A stretch of 64,000 bases of DNA, from the NCBI GenBank assembly GCA_965200825.1, contig OZ241385.1, positions 2,976,001 through 3,040,000 on the forward strand, read 5' to 3'. The number at the start of each line of letters is the position of its first letter. Within the stretch, counting starts at the first letter, position 1. This document shows positions 37,685-46,752 of this stretch, piece by piece. This DNA comes from Bin80 sp026709335 (lineage in GTDB: Bacteria; Bacteroidota; Rhodothermia; Rhodothermales; Bin80). Under the pieces are notes generated by a model. The model saw nothing but the letters and a program-made list of their open reading frames with translations. It made no database searches and was not told where the DNA came from. A program made the position numbers and the translations under genes.

Positions 37685-39927
37685 GCCTGAAGTATTTCTC
37701 CCTGATTCTGCTCATCCTCTTCAATCTTCGCACTGCAACCGCTCAGGTATTGATGGAGGTTCCTCTTCTGTTGGAGCTGCCTGGCAGGCAGGAATTGATC
37801 CGCGCGTGGCATGATGGAGAGGTTTTTCTGGTAGATGGCAAAGAATTTTTTCAGGCTCTCCAATTTACCGTACAGATCAGAGGAGCAAACTTTGAAGCTC
37901 TGGATACGCATCATCATCACATCTTTCCATGTAGCGGCCTCCCCATAGATCATTCCTGTAAAATCCTTTTGACGGATGTATTAGGCCGACTTGGTACTGC
38001 ACTGCATTTTGATCAGAAACGCCTGCACCTGAGCGCGTCATCGGTTGCATCTACTTTTGATGTAGATGTGCTTCGTGAAAGGCGAGCAAGTTGGATTGAA
38101 GCGCCAGGTCCTCACCTCTTCGGGCACACACGCAATTTCTGGGGTGGTGCAATGGTGAATTGGCAACTTCGCAGGGACGCATTCGGAGTTCATCCATCTC
38201 TTCGTCTTACTGGCAGTGCATTACTCGGAACCATAGAAGCCGACCTTGGAAACTACTCCGCATGGGCCTATCGAAGCGACTGGCCCCGCGGAAAATGGCT
38301 AACCCAGGTGGAGATTGGCCGTGAGGCGAATGGAGGCGCAGGTGCATTAATCACCAATATACCATTAGCCAGACAGCGAGTGCAACGAGTGCGAGCTATT
38401 CGCGGAATGTCTGCACCCTATGCACTCATACAGGCCATGATCAGCGGCGAAGTTGTGGATCAGGTACAGGCCGATGCTGAAGGAAAATATCAATTGAATG
38501 TCCCCGCCTGGTATGGAACCACAAAATTGGAAATGTATACCCGACCATTGGGGGGCGGACACATCCTCTCCGATTCTCATCATCTGCTCACGCCCTCTTC
38601 GCTGAACCCGCCGGGGAAGATGTACTATCAGTTAAGAGTTCGTGAGCACGAACAGGCCCTGAACCTCCGGTATGGATTACGCAAAAGATTGTCATTGCAC
38701 AGTGTACTGAGTCGTACATATCGTCGCATGGATATGATTGCCGGGTTCACAATGAACCCAGTAACATTTCTGGCGCTTGGCGCCGAGATGCATGTTCCGT
38801 TCTCAAAGTGGCAAGCCACTCTGCAGATGTGGCGCTCCGGCGTTCAGGTCAACGCCCGAATCCACGCTCAAACCAGTCAATCTCTGAATATGAGTATAAC
38901 AGCATCAGTCAATCAGGGGCCACTCAGTCTATGGTTAAGAGGATCACACACAAAGGTTGCTGGCCATTATGGGTACCTGTCTCTACACCCGGAATTCTGG
39001 CTGCATCATCCCAGTGGCTTGCTGATGCAAATCAGTATGGAGGTTGACCGCTTGCGTGGCTCATTGGTAGATAATAGAGTCAATCATTATTGGCGCTTTG
39101 CCACAGGAAGATCTCTGACACGTGGGCGATTACTCGCCTTTGCTGATCATGGATACATTCATCAGACGTATGGCCTGGAAGGAATGCTGGCGCTTCCAAA
39201 CAAGTCCATGACGTTCAGTATGGGGTGGGATGCGGCAAATCAGACCATGATCGGTAGCCTCAGTATTCACATCTCATCGGCACTGGGCAGCTTTTTTGCC
39301 CGTGGACGGCAGGATCATCGAGGAATGACTCATTCGCAACAGGCGCAAGGAAGTGTTCACATATGGCGTGATGTGAAACTGGCTGCACCTAACCGCCAGG
39401 AAAGTGCAGCTGAACTTCAAATTTTTGAAGATGTCAACGGAAATGGCATCCGTGACGGCTCCGAAGCAATTCTTCCACATATTGAGGCACAGCTTTATCA
39501 GGGTGGATGGAGACGTCTCAAAACAGGTGCACTCTACGCCACGAATCTGGAGCCCTATCAGCGCTATCAGGTCCAACTCATAGAAGCATCTGTTCATGAT
39601 CCATCTTTACATCCGGAGACGGGCTTTGAGTTCAGCTTTACAGCGGACCCTGGTCGAAGAAAAATCATCCAGATACCGATGCAGCGGCTTGTTACAGTCA
39701 AGGGGAAAATTATTAACATGGATCGAGCGCCGCTGCGACTGCGAGTCTATTTGGATCGGAAAAAAAGTGCAGAAGTGTACCGAGATGGCGGGTTTGCATT
39801 CCACGTGAATCCGGGAGACTATATGCTTACCGTCATGGATGTTCTGAATGAGAATGTTCTGGCAGAAAAAATGATTGAGGTAGATACAGGCCCATTTTCT
39901 GTAACAATTAATCTGGATAGCGAATGA
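37681..39927 (+). CDS. Usher-like outer-membrane protein of a chaperone-usher pilus
   Basis: This 748-aa protein has a signal peptide (ILLILFNLRTATAQ) and an N-terminal usher-type domain (VPLLLELPGRQELIRAW ... ALHFDQKRLHLSAS). A central TQVEIGREANGGAG ... APYALIQAMISGEVVDQVQA stretch matches the plug-flanking part of CS1/TcfC-type ushers, followed by many amphipathic strands (to about 600). The C-terminus holds an SdrD-like FEDVNGNGIRDGSEA loop and an E-set-like domain (680-748). It should be the outer-membrane pore through which DUF4402 subunits polymerise. It is a little shorter than FimD-type ushers (about 800-870 aa). Confidence 0.75.
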   Translation: MSLKYFSLILLILFNLRTATAQVLMEVPLLLELPGRQELIRAWHDGEVFLVDGKEFFQALQFTVQIRGANFEALDTHHHHIFPCSGLPIDHSCKILLTDVLGRLGTALHFDQKRLHLSASSVASTFDVDVLRERRASWIEAPGPHLFGHTRNFWGGAMVNWQLRRDAFGVHPSLRLTGSALLGTIEADLGNYSAWAYRSDWPRGKWLTQVEIGREANGGAGALITNIPLARQRVQRVRAIRGMSAPYALIQAMISGEVVDQVQADAEGKYQLNVPAWYGTTKLEMYTRPLGGGHILSDSHHLLTPSSLNPPGKMYYQLRVREHEQALNLRYGLRKRLSLHSVLSRTYRRMDMIAGFTMNPVTFLALGAEMHVPFSKWQATLQMWRSGVQVNARIHAQTSQSLNMSITASVNQGPLSLWLRGSHTKVAGHYGYLSLHPEFWLHHPSGLLMQISMEVDRLRGSLVDNRVNHYWRFATGRSLTRGRLLAFADHGYIHQTYGLEGMLALPNKSMTFSMGWDAANQTMIGSLSIHISSALGSFFARGRQDHRGMTHSQQAQGSVHIWRDVKLAAPNRQESAAELQIFEDVNGNGIRDGSEAILPHIEAQLYQGGWRRLKTGALYATNLEPYQRYQVQLIEASVHDPSLHPETGFEFSFTADPGRRKIIQIPMQRLVTVKGKIINMDRAPLRLRVYLDRKKSAEVYRDGGFAFHVNPGDYMLTVMDVLNENVLAEKMIEVDTGPFSVTINLDSE

Positions 39928-40799
39928 CTCGAGTTGCCCTGTTTCTATTGCTGCTCCTGTATGTACCGATCCATGTTTGTATGGCCCAACTCAGGGTGGA
40001 TCGTCCATTGTTATTGGGCGAAAACGGTACTCCTGCACTGATTGAGATGATCACTGAACGGGAATACGGTGCATGGTACGATGCAGCTATACAGGGAGGG
40101 TTCCTCAGAATGGGTGGCCATACACTACCGTGGACTCCACATCTTTCATGCAATCATTCTCATGACAAGCCCACTACGAGCATGTGTCGAGTTCGGGCTG
40201 AGCGCACGCTTTTCTGGCATGTGTACGGCGAGGTAGTCACGCAGTCCCTGCCATCTCCGGGAATGTATCAAGGATCCGTAACTCTTATCGTTCGAGGGCC
40301 GACAGGAACCCATTCGATTTCTGTTCCGGTCACATACGAAGTTCTTGCTTCGAAGACAAGTTGTGCGGTAAGTTCATCAGGAGCTCTGGAATTTGGGGGT
40401 GCCAAAGCAAACAGGGCTGGAATCATAACAGTTGACCCAGAGACAGGCCTCCGAAAATATCAAGAGAATCATGGCCAAAGCCCTGGAACCTTTGCCCATC
40501 AGGTGGCCACTCTTACATTGACTACCAGCTCTCAATCCGCGCTGGTTACGGTTACTTCACCTCATATACTCCAATCCCCTTATGGACATGTGGGGTTTAC
40601 CAGCCAACTTGCCTATAAGGCTGCTTCGGGAAGTAGATACCTTCCTCTGATTACAGGATCCGGGAGTCGCCGAATTCATACCGGCGGTGAACAGATTGTA
40701 TTCCGACTCGGGGGCGTAGTAACCACTTATGCAACAAGCCCCGAGTCAGATTATGAGGGACTCATCTCGTTAACTTTTTTATGCGATCCGCTCCATTAA
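39924..40799 (+). CDS. Two-domain tip/adhesin-like subunit with DUF4402-like C-terminus
   Basis: This 291-aa protein has a signal peptide (ALFLLLLLYVPIHVCMAQ). The N-terminal 130 residues are a beta-rich domain with Cys pairs (LSCNHSH, TSMCRVRA). The C-terminal part (about 145-291) is DUF4402-like: TSCAVSSSGALEFGGAKANR, an ITVDPETGL block shared with subunit 3, and the closing YEGLISLTFLCD. This two-domain layout fits a tip adhesin capping the fibre. It overlaps the usher stop (ATGA). Confidence 0.65.
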   Translation: MTRVALFLLLLLYVPIHVCMAQLRVDRPLLLGENGTPALIEMITEREYGAWYDAAIQGGFLRMGGHTLPWTPHLSCNHSHDKPTTSMCRVRAERTLFWHVYGEVVTQSLPSPGMYQGSVTLIVRGPTGTHSISVPVTYEVLASKTSCAVSSSGALEFGGAKANRAGIITVDPETGLRKYQENHGQSPGTFAHQVATLTLTTSSQSALVTVTSPHILQSPYGHVGFTSQLAYKAASGSRYLPLITGSGSRRIHTGGEQIVFRLGGVVTTYATSPESDYEGLISLTFLCDPLH

Positions 40800-40812
40800 T
40801 CACAAATAGATC

Positions 40813-41466
40813 ATGACAGATACATTGCAGAATTTTTCTTCCTTTCCACAGGAGGTTCAATCCTTTTCCATTCTCGAGTTATTCAGTCAGGCAGGTGGGT
40901 TTCAGTGGCCGATTCTGGCAGTTCTGATTGCTGGTTTGATTATTTTGATGCTCCGCATGGTACGTCTCATTCGAGATGATTTAGCTGCACGACCATTAAA
41001 GCAATTAAGCCTGGACTCCATTACGCTTTCTGCATTGCTGGAAGCGCGGAAACGTGCTGCTGACAGCCTCTATACACAGCTTTTGTCCGGATTGATACAG
41101 CTTCATAGAAACCCTGAAGCCATGGGTCGGGAAGTCAGCGATATAGCCACTGCATCCCATGCGGCGTACGAACGAACTCAACGAATTGTCAACTATTGTT
41201 CCAGTACTGCCGGAGGACTTGGGCTACTTGGCACATTGGTTGGGATTTATGCTCTGTTCTCCACAGGAACGCGCGATGCACAAACTATATTTGCAGGAAT
41301 TGCTATTGCAGTTGTCTCAACACTCCTGGGAATTATTACCAGCATTCTGCTAGAGTTCTTTGAGGCGGTCATGCATGGATATGTGAGTCGGTATATTGAA
41401 TCTGCGCAAATGTGGGCTCAGAAGGTGCGGTCTTATATACTTTCCATTACAGAGGGAGACGTATGA
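40813..41466 (+). CDS. ExbB/TolQ/MotA-family proton-channel protein
   Basis: This 217-aa protein has membrane segments at about 33-52, 131-151 and 159-182, the ExbB/TolQ topology. The second and third carry the family signature GLGLLGTLVGIYALFS and AGIAIAVVSTLLGIITSILL with a conserved Thr in the pore helix. ExbB-type pentamers use the proton gradient with ExbD to move a periplasmic partner. It lies 13 bp after the tip subunit and overlaps the following ExbD-like gene, so it belongs to the pilus operon. Confidence 0.85.
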   Translation: MTDTLQNFSSFPQEVQSFSILELFSQAGGFQWPILAVLIAGLIILMLRMVRLIRDDLAARPLKQLSLDSITLSALLEARKRAADSLYTQLLSGLIQLHRNPEAMGREVSDIATASHAAYERTQRIVNYCSSTAGGLGLLGTLVGIYALFSTGTRDAQTIFAGIAIAVVSTLLGIITSILLEFFEAVMHGYVSRYIESAQMWAQKVRSYILSITEGDV

Positions 41467-41831
41467 GAGGGGCCTTGATTTTGCGATTGGTAGATATCAC
41501 ACTGCTTCTGTTACTAAGTTTGATGGCTACCGCCAGTTTTACTACGTCAAGGACTGAGCCGCCAGTTACCTACAAACTCGCAGAAGAAGGGAGGCTTCAA
41601 CTCCCAATGCAGATAGAAATTACCACTGACGGGACAATTTTTACGATGGATGGAGCTCCTATTACGCTGGAAGAGCTGGAGTCCATAGCTCATACATGGG
41701 CGGGAGAAATTGAGTTCATCGCGGATGCCAATGCTCCCGCAGGCAGGTTACTTGAAATCCACGCCATTGTGACTCAGCAGAATCGACAGGCAGCATTCAG
41801 GGTACTGCAGTTACATGCGAGTTCTCCATGA
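41463..41831 (+). CDS. ExbD/TolR-like protein 1
   Basis: This 122-aa protein has a single membrane helix at about 8-26 (LRLVDITLLLLLSLMATASF). D11 lies at the position of the proton-relaying Asp of ExbD/TolR. The periplasmic part (PMQIEITTDGTIFTMDGAPI) matches the ExbD fold. The start at 41463 is chosen because it overlaps the ExbB stop (ATGA) and puts the Asp at the right place. Confidence 0.8.
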   Translation: MRGALILRLVDITLLLLLSLMATASFTTSRTEPPVTYKLAEEGRLQLPMQIEITTDGTIFTMDGAPITLEELESIAHTWAGEIEFIADANAPAGRLLEIHAIVTQQNRQAAFRVLQLHASSP

Positions 41832-42205
41832 AGCGTAGTAGTGGACATTTACTTCGATTTATTGACCTTGGTCTATTATTGCTGCTTGCATTTTTGTCGG
41901 TGGCAGAACTGAATCCCACCCTGCAGGTGGCGCTTCCTAGTAAATCCGATGCATCAGAGAAGGTCATTGTAGCACGAGTTTCATTTAATCAAAACTGGGA
42001 TGCAACCGTGAAACGTTTGGCCAATTCAGAACTGCTTTGTCAGACAACAACAGTTGAGGAGCTTGCCGCATGCATGGAAAACCAGAAATCTATTCGCTTT
42101 TTGCTTGCACCTAAAGAAAACTCGACCGTGCAACAGATAGTGACTCTATTGGATATTTGCAGTGCATTATCGCTCCGGTGTGCGATCGAACCAATACAGA
42201 CATGA
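41828..42205 (+). CDS. ExbD/TolR-like protein 2
   Basis: This 125-aa protein has a single membrane helix at about 8-27 with the key Asp at D13 (RFIDLGLLLLLAFLSVAEL). The periplasmic part has two Cys (C62 and C69) and a final LDICSALSLRCAIE. It differs clearly from the first ExbD-like protein, so the two may form a heteromeric stator. It overlaps both neighbours by the ATGA pattern. Confidence 0.75.
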   Translation: MKRSSGHLLRFIDLGLLLLLAFLSVAELNPTLQVALPSKSDASEKVIVARVSFNQNWDATVKRLANSELLCQTTTVEELAACMENQKSIRFLLAPKENSTVQQIVTLLDICSALSLRCAIEPIQT

Positions 42206-43143
42206 GGGCTTCCACACAAGACCGGTTTCTGGCATGTGCGATCACGGCCGCACTTCTTCTTCTATTATGGCAGATTGCTGCCTGGATTGAAGTGCAAAGC
42301 CACATATCAGAGCTACAAGATCTGGAATTTGCTGAATCCTTCGAATCTGTCACCAATGATCCTGCAAGTTCTGTTTCGCCGGTTGCAAAACCATTAGCGA
42401 AGCCAATCGTTCGGCGGCGGACTCCCCGAATACCCAAATTAGAGGAAACACAAAATCCAGGGCTCATTCCAAATCAGAGGATATTCACAAATACTCTTAA
42501 TGCCCGGCGGGGTGGAATTGAGTTGACACCTGGACACAGAAATGCCGTAGCTCCATCTCCAGAAGTGACCACGAGAATTTCGCCGACCTCTTCGGGAATG
42601 GCTTTACGGAAAGCGTCGGGAATTGAGTTGCAGGGAAGTGGTCAACCGAATCGTCTCGCAACGGCTGAAGTGACGGCAAGATCGAATGCTCCGAACCAGT
42701 CTCCAGAAGCCAGCAAGGGCACTGGCCATCAACCATCCCGTGTCCTTAAAGCGGAAGAAGCCAAAAAAATCATTCAATGGATGCAAATTTCAAGGTCAGA
42801 GCTTCCTCCCGGGGTCAAACGTCATGTAGATTATCAGCCAGGTAATTTGACTTCAACAGCATTCCTTGAATACGAAGGTGAAACATGGGAGATTTATCTG
42901 ATGGCCCGAATGCCGTCTGATGAATTGCATGTTGTGATTGTTCGTGGAGATGACACGTATTATGTGGTTGATCCAAGTTTTAAACGGGAAGGGCGGAGAT
43001 TCCGGATTGGTGTTGCGCGGCGGGCCGGTAATGAGATCACTGGAATCACCTCCGAAGAGCGGGCAGCTTCCAGTAAAGATGCCGTCCTCCACTATGATAT
43101 CTTTCTTGCCTGGTGGGATGAAATGCGACTTACACTCCAATGA
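42202..43143 (+). CDS. TonB-like trans-periplasmic protein
   Basis: This 313-aa protein has one N-terminal membrane helix (about 9-30), a long low-complexity linker rich in Pro, Ser, Arg and Ala (about 55-190) that could span the periplasm, and a folded C-terminal domain (about 195-313, ending HYDIFLAWWDEMRL). This is the TonB/TolA plan and it follows an ExbB-ExbD-ExbD trio, but the C-terminal domain is not a standard TonB_C. It could transmit force to the usher or a neighbouring outer-membrane protein. Confidence 0.6.
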   Translation: MRASTQDRFLACAITAALLLLLWQIAAWIEVQSHISELQDLEFAESFESVTNDPASSVSPVAKPLAKPIVRRRTPRIPKLEETQNPGLIPNQRIFTNTLNARRGGIELTPGHRNAVAPSPEVTTRISPTSSGMALRKASGIELQGSGQPNRLATAEVTARSNAPNQSPEASKGTGHQPSRVLKAEEAKKIIQWMQISRSELPPGVKRHVDYQPGNLTSTAFLEYEGETWEIYLMARMPSDELHVVIVRGDDTYYVVDPSFKREGRRFRIGVARRAGNEITGITSEERAASSKDAVLHYDIFLAWWDEMRLTLQ

Positions 43144-44528
43144 GAACTACAATTTTGACGCTTGTTTTTCTTACCGCCGGTTGCAGTGCTCCGACGGTAA
43201 TTATGGAACTTTCAGAACCAGACCGGCCAGTGATCCCGGGTGTAGATAGTATTCGTATTCAGACGGCTTGGCAACTTGCCGAAGAATCGTTTGCAAAAGA
43301 CATTGAAAAAGCAGCACGTTTAGCCGAGGAAGGGCGAGAATTAGCAGATCTTGCAGACAGTTTTATGGAATCTCCTACGGCCTCCATGGAACGTGATACA
43401 ATTCGTGCCATTGAGGCATTCAACACGGGAGCGGAGTTGCTTGAACAGTTCACTGAGACGGACAGTTTGCAGTCACTTGAATTACTCAAAGCCGCTGCAG
43501 AAAAATTTGAGGAAGCACTTGAAGCCGACGCATTTGATGATGAGGCAAGGCAGTGGTTGGCCAAAGTATACAAAATGCTTGCTGAGCGTTTTCATCAGTC
43601 GGGGGCAATTCAGAATCGGCTCCGAGTTTTAGAACGCCTGGTGATGTGGAATCAGAATCGGCACGATTTTATTGCACTTTTAGCCGCTGCCCAGGAAGAT
43701 CTGCAATCTGAAACATATGGTATGACTGCGGGAGCGCTATGGGAGCGCGCTGCACTGATTGCACTGGATGATGTGGACATGGGATTCAGGTCTGCACCGG
43801 ATTCTGCAGCCCTGTTTGCATATCATGTACGCGCGAGTCGTGCGTTTATTCAGGCAGATCGTGTTTCGCTTGCCCGAGAGTCATTAAACAGAGCACGCAC
43901 TTGGCAACGCACAGAATCAGAATATGCTCTGATTCATGCTGACAGCGTTTGGTTGGCCTGGGATGATGGGAATCTGGCTGCCCGAAAGCGTTTTGATGCA
44001 TTACTCAATGAAGCCCCCATGAACCCGCAAAAAGTGGTTGATGGATTGCTGATTTTGCTTGAAGAAGTTCGGAGTGAAGAGGCTCGTACAGATGTCAGGT
44101 ATCAATTGGCTCTGGCCAAATATGGATCTGGATTTGAGGGGGAAGCAATTGAGCTCATGAAAGATTTAGTCACGGAAGATCCACAGCGTCGAGCGATTGT
44201 AGACGATTACGCGATCATGGCTTATAATTTCGCACAACAACAACGTGAAGCCGGAAACCTGAAAGATGCACTCGCATACCTGCTGCAGTGCGCCTCATTA
44301 GATGCCGATATTATAGCTAGATGCGCTTTTGATGCAGCTCTTCTTCTGAGAAATAACCCCGATGCAGCGATTCGGTATGCACACATGGCAGAATCACGCA
44401 TTGAGGCACTTAATGGTAACGAGCGTAGCGCACTCATCAAGTACTTGGCCGAATTATATCGGAGAAATGGAGATAGGGAGCGCGCCAGAGAGTACATTAT
44501 GTATTTGGATAGCAGTACAAAAAACTGA
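43140..44528 (+). CDS. TPR-repeat lipoprotein, last gene of the pilus/Exb operon
   Basis: This 462-aa protein has a lipoprotein signal (TLVFLTAGC, lipobox Cys at 15). The remainder is helical with TPR-like pairs (about 75-140, 205-300, 330-455; e.g. LAKYGSGFEGEAIELMKDLV). It is probably anchored to a membrane in the periplasm as a scaffold. It overlaps the TonB-like gene (ATGA) and ends the operon. Confidence 0.7.
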   Translation: MRTTILTLVFLTAGCSAPTVIMELSEPDRPVIPGVDSIRIQTAWQLAEESFAKDIEKAARLAEEGRELADLADSFMESPTASMERDTIRAIEAFNTGAELLEQFTETDSLQSLELLKAAAEKFEEALEADAFDDEARQWLAKVYKMLAERFHQSGAIQNRLRVLERLVMWNQNRHDFIALLAAAQEDLQSETYGMTAGALWERAALIALDDVDMGFRSAPDSAALFAYHVRASRAFIQADRVSLARESLNRARTWQRTESEYALIHADSVWLAWDDGNLAARKRFDALLNEAPMNPQKVVDGLLILLEEVRSEEARTDVRYQLALAKYGSGFEGEAIELMKDLVTEDPQRRAIVDDYAIMAYNFAQQQREAGNLKDALAYLLQCASLDADIIARCAFDAALLLRNNPDAAIRYAHMAESRIEALNGNERSALIKYLAELYRRNGDRERAREYIMYLDSSTKN

Positions 44529-45146
44529 ACACATACCGTAGAATTTGCATAGAGTTTTACGTTGATTCATTCGTATTACTCGCTGAGTCCCATATAGAAT
44601 TCAATGGCAATGGACTCGATCGAATACTGCATCCTCTATAAATAGAGATTCTTGCAAAACCTCTGTTTTCGGATAGAAAAGACTCCCTCAGGTGCTTTTA
44701 GAGCGATGTTTATGCTCATTTTTGGGGGTTTTGCAAGAGGTTCAGTAGAAAACAGTTTGTGGGGCGAGGGAGAAGTATCTCAGGATCAATTCCATCGAAT
44801 ATTACCGGGATAATACCTGACATACCACTAGTTCACAATCTCGCGGATCGTTGGTGGCCTTCAATGATCTCGTGTTCTAATGGTTTTCTCGTATTCTAAT
44901 TGATCCATCGAGCATGAAACAAGGCGCATGAAGTCGCCCCCGAAAGTTTTGGTTGTCGTGCCATTTTCCCAATGAGATTATCGCTTAAGTCTTTGGGATG
45001 ACTACCATAGCTTACATGCGTACGAATTTCAGTTAAATTCCCATCCAATTTTATGTAGGAAAAGAAAATATGACGCCTCTTTTTGTCCTTATAGAAACCC
45101 TTTTTTCTGCAGAGCAGATACGACCTTACTCTTTGGCACAGCCATA
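44529..45146. other. Intergenic region after the pilus operon
   Basis: This 618-bp stretch has no gene. It contains the small inverted-repeat element at 44650-44738. The rest (44800-45146) is not recognisable and could be decayed coding DNA. Confidence 0.4.
44650..44738. repeat. MITE-like inverted-repeat element
   Basis: TCTTGCAAAACC (44650-44661) has its exact reverse complement at 44727-44738, about 65 bp apart. The segment contains no gene. It resembles the end pair of a small non-autonomous insertion element; a long-range transcription terminator is less likely because no T-run follows. Confidence 0.5.
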
Positions 45147-45533
45147 CTACACGAGATTATAGTTCTTCTGAAGATGCTCCCTAAGTTCCAGCGCACCTTG
45201 CGTCATTTTATTGGGATCACCCATGACATATAACTCCCAATTTATTGCTAAGGCCGCTTCAAACGCATCTCTCAGAGTTTCCAGCGATGTTTCTGTAAGA
45301 GACATCTTCAAATCCCCAGAATCCAAAGTGAGGTATTTCCCACATTTAGATTTACCTACATATAGCTCTGTGGGCTCATGCCTTATTAGCGTCCTATCTT
45401 TATCAAAAGGCACTTTGTGAACTGTAATTTTTTGATAATCTGCCGAGCTAGCAAGGGGGGCAATATTATCCATCCGTGTTTCGTGAGATAGTGTACGCGA
45501 TGAAAACGAGATATAGATATCACTATTGTACAC
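45147..45533 (-). CDS. Hypothetical protein, possibly 3' part of a frameshifted gene
   Basis: This 128-residue frame has no recognised family. The part from the ATG at 45473 (MDNIAPLASSADY ... ALAINWELYVMG) looks protein-like and soluble. The GTG at 45533 lies inside the upstream frame at 45386-45817, and the upstream frame becomes implausibly basic where this one begins. A single ancestral gene split by one frameshift near 45530 is therefore possible; two overlapping small genes is the alternative. Confidence 0.4.
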   Translation of the reverse strand: MYNSDIYISFSSRTLSHETRMDNIAPLASSADYQKITVHKVPFDKDRTLIRHEPTELYVGKSKCGKYLTLDSGDLKMSLTETSLETLRDAFEAALAINWELYVMGDPNKMTQGALELREHLQKNYNLV

Positions 45534-45817
45534 TTGCCGACCGCTTGAGAAGGGATTCCATAAAACGTTGTTGCTTGATTGTGCACTGGGGGAGATCCAA
45601 AATCGTAATTGTAACGTTGTGCCTTACAATATATGTCGGTTCTCCAACCCATTTTTTTTGGTGCCCGAAGGGCGTCTGCAACATCTAATTTCAATCTCAA
45701 CACTGCGCCATCCTCCAATTTGAGGATAATTGGTTTGTTATTCTCTTCAATAATTTCCATTGCTTTCGCATCAATTACCGTATCATCCAGAGGATTCGTA
45801 ACACGCCTATCAGTCAT
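45386..45817 (-). CDS. Hypothetical protein, possibly 5' part of a frameshifted gene
   Basis: From ATG 45817 the frame starts MTDRRVTNPLDDTVIDAKAM and continues NKPIILKLEDGAVLRLKLDV, convincing coding sequence up to about residue 95. The C-terminal third (HRVHYLTKHGWIILPPLL onward) looks like out-of-frame translation. Best explained as the N-terminal half of a gene whose remainder is in the frame at 45147-45533. No function is recognised. Confidence 0.4.
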   Translation of the reverse strand: MTDRRVTNPLDDTVIDAKAMEIIEENNKPIILKLEDGAVLRLKLDVADALRAPKKMGWRTDIYCKAQRYNYDFGSPPVHNQATTFYGIPSQAVGKCTIVISISRFHRVHYLTKHGWIILPPLLARQIIKKLQFTKCLLIKIGR

Positions 45818-45856
45818 TGAAGATATTCTCTTAAGGAATGGAGTCGCACGACACAA

Positions 45857-46684
45857 CTATTCGATGGTTGCACGAAACTAACACTCCTTACTCACTCCTG
45901 ACTTTTGAATATTTTGATTAATCCGTATATCTCCAATAGTCCAGGATTTGGATTTTCTCGGGGGGCTCCAATTGAGGCTAGCCTCGGTTCTATATGCGAG
46001 CCGAGGGATGAAGCCTCAAGCTAACTGCAAAATAACAGAGGATAAGCGCCTCCTGATAAAGATGCAACGCAGCCAATCATATATTTCCTAGGCTCTATGC
46101 TGAACATCGTGAGTCTCCAGTGAAGCGTGGATAGGGGCGTATGTGATCAAAGCTATTGAGAATCGAATTACCCATCTTCTGGGCTGCTGAGACTGTCCTA
46201 TTGATCGAAGACAATACTTCATCGAGATAGTGAGGGGGGGTACGGATTCACGGTGTCCAGGAACTCCGGAACGTAATTTATTTCTTCCTTGGTGGACTGG
46301 ATTTATACTCAGTAGGCTTTCAATGTTAACCTATTCACGCTTACAAGGGAAGAGCCTTAGTTTCAAAAAGAAAAAAAGGCGTTTCCAGATATGATTGGAT
46401 TGGTTATTCATTGCCACCAAAAAAACCTGCGAGCCTAAACTTCTTGAGAAGTTGCTCACGAATATGGATTGGAGTGATTCTAATTTAATACGCTTGAACC
46501 TAATCAAAAAAGGGGGTCTTAAGAATCCAATTCACCTCATGATATCGAGTTACATTTTAACATATAAATCCCAACGAAATTTATTCCCGTAGTTTCGTAC
46601 GCACGGTATATAGACAAAACCTGACTCGGTGTATGATTCTCGTCATTGTCAGTAGATTCAATAATCATTTCCTGCTTGTCCAAA
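45857..46684. other. Non-coding gap upstream of the mobilization genes
   Basis: About 830 bp without a convincing gene. A 65-residue frame (46395-46592) has no protein-like support. The right end leads into the candidate oriT. Confidence 0.4.
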
Positions 46685-46716
46685 GAGTAGCATCCTGAGC
46701 ATGTCTTTCGCTACTC
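46685..46716. promoter_or_regulatory. Candidate oriT / nic region
   Basis: A 7-bp inverted repeat, GAGTAGC (46685-46691) and GCTACTC (46710-46716), surrounds CATCCTG (46691-46697). YATCCTG is the nic core of MOBP-type origins such as RP4 and R64, and the downstream genes encode a MobC-like protein and a MOBP-type relaxase. Position and core fit; the base after the core is A rather than the usual pyrimidine. Confidence 0.5.
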
Positions 46717-46752
46717 ATGCGCGTAAGCATTGCAAACGTCCGAGATCTTTTT

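Noticed and set aside
44650..44738. Rho-independent terminator for the pilus operon
   Set aside because: The arms are about 65 bp apart and no T-run follows, so a mobile-element reading fits better; the real terminator of the operon was not identified.
46395..46592. 65-residue open frame upstream of the mobilization genes
   Set aside because: No recognised family and no convincing start context; surrounding DNA is non-coding.
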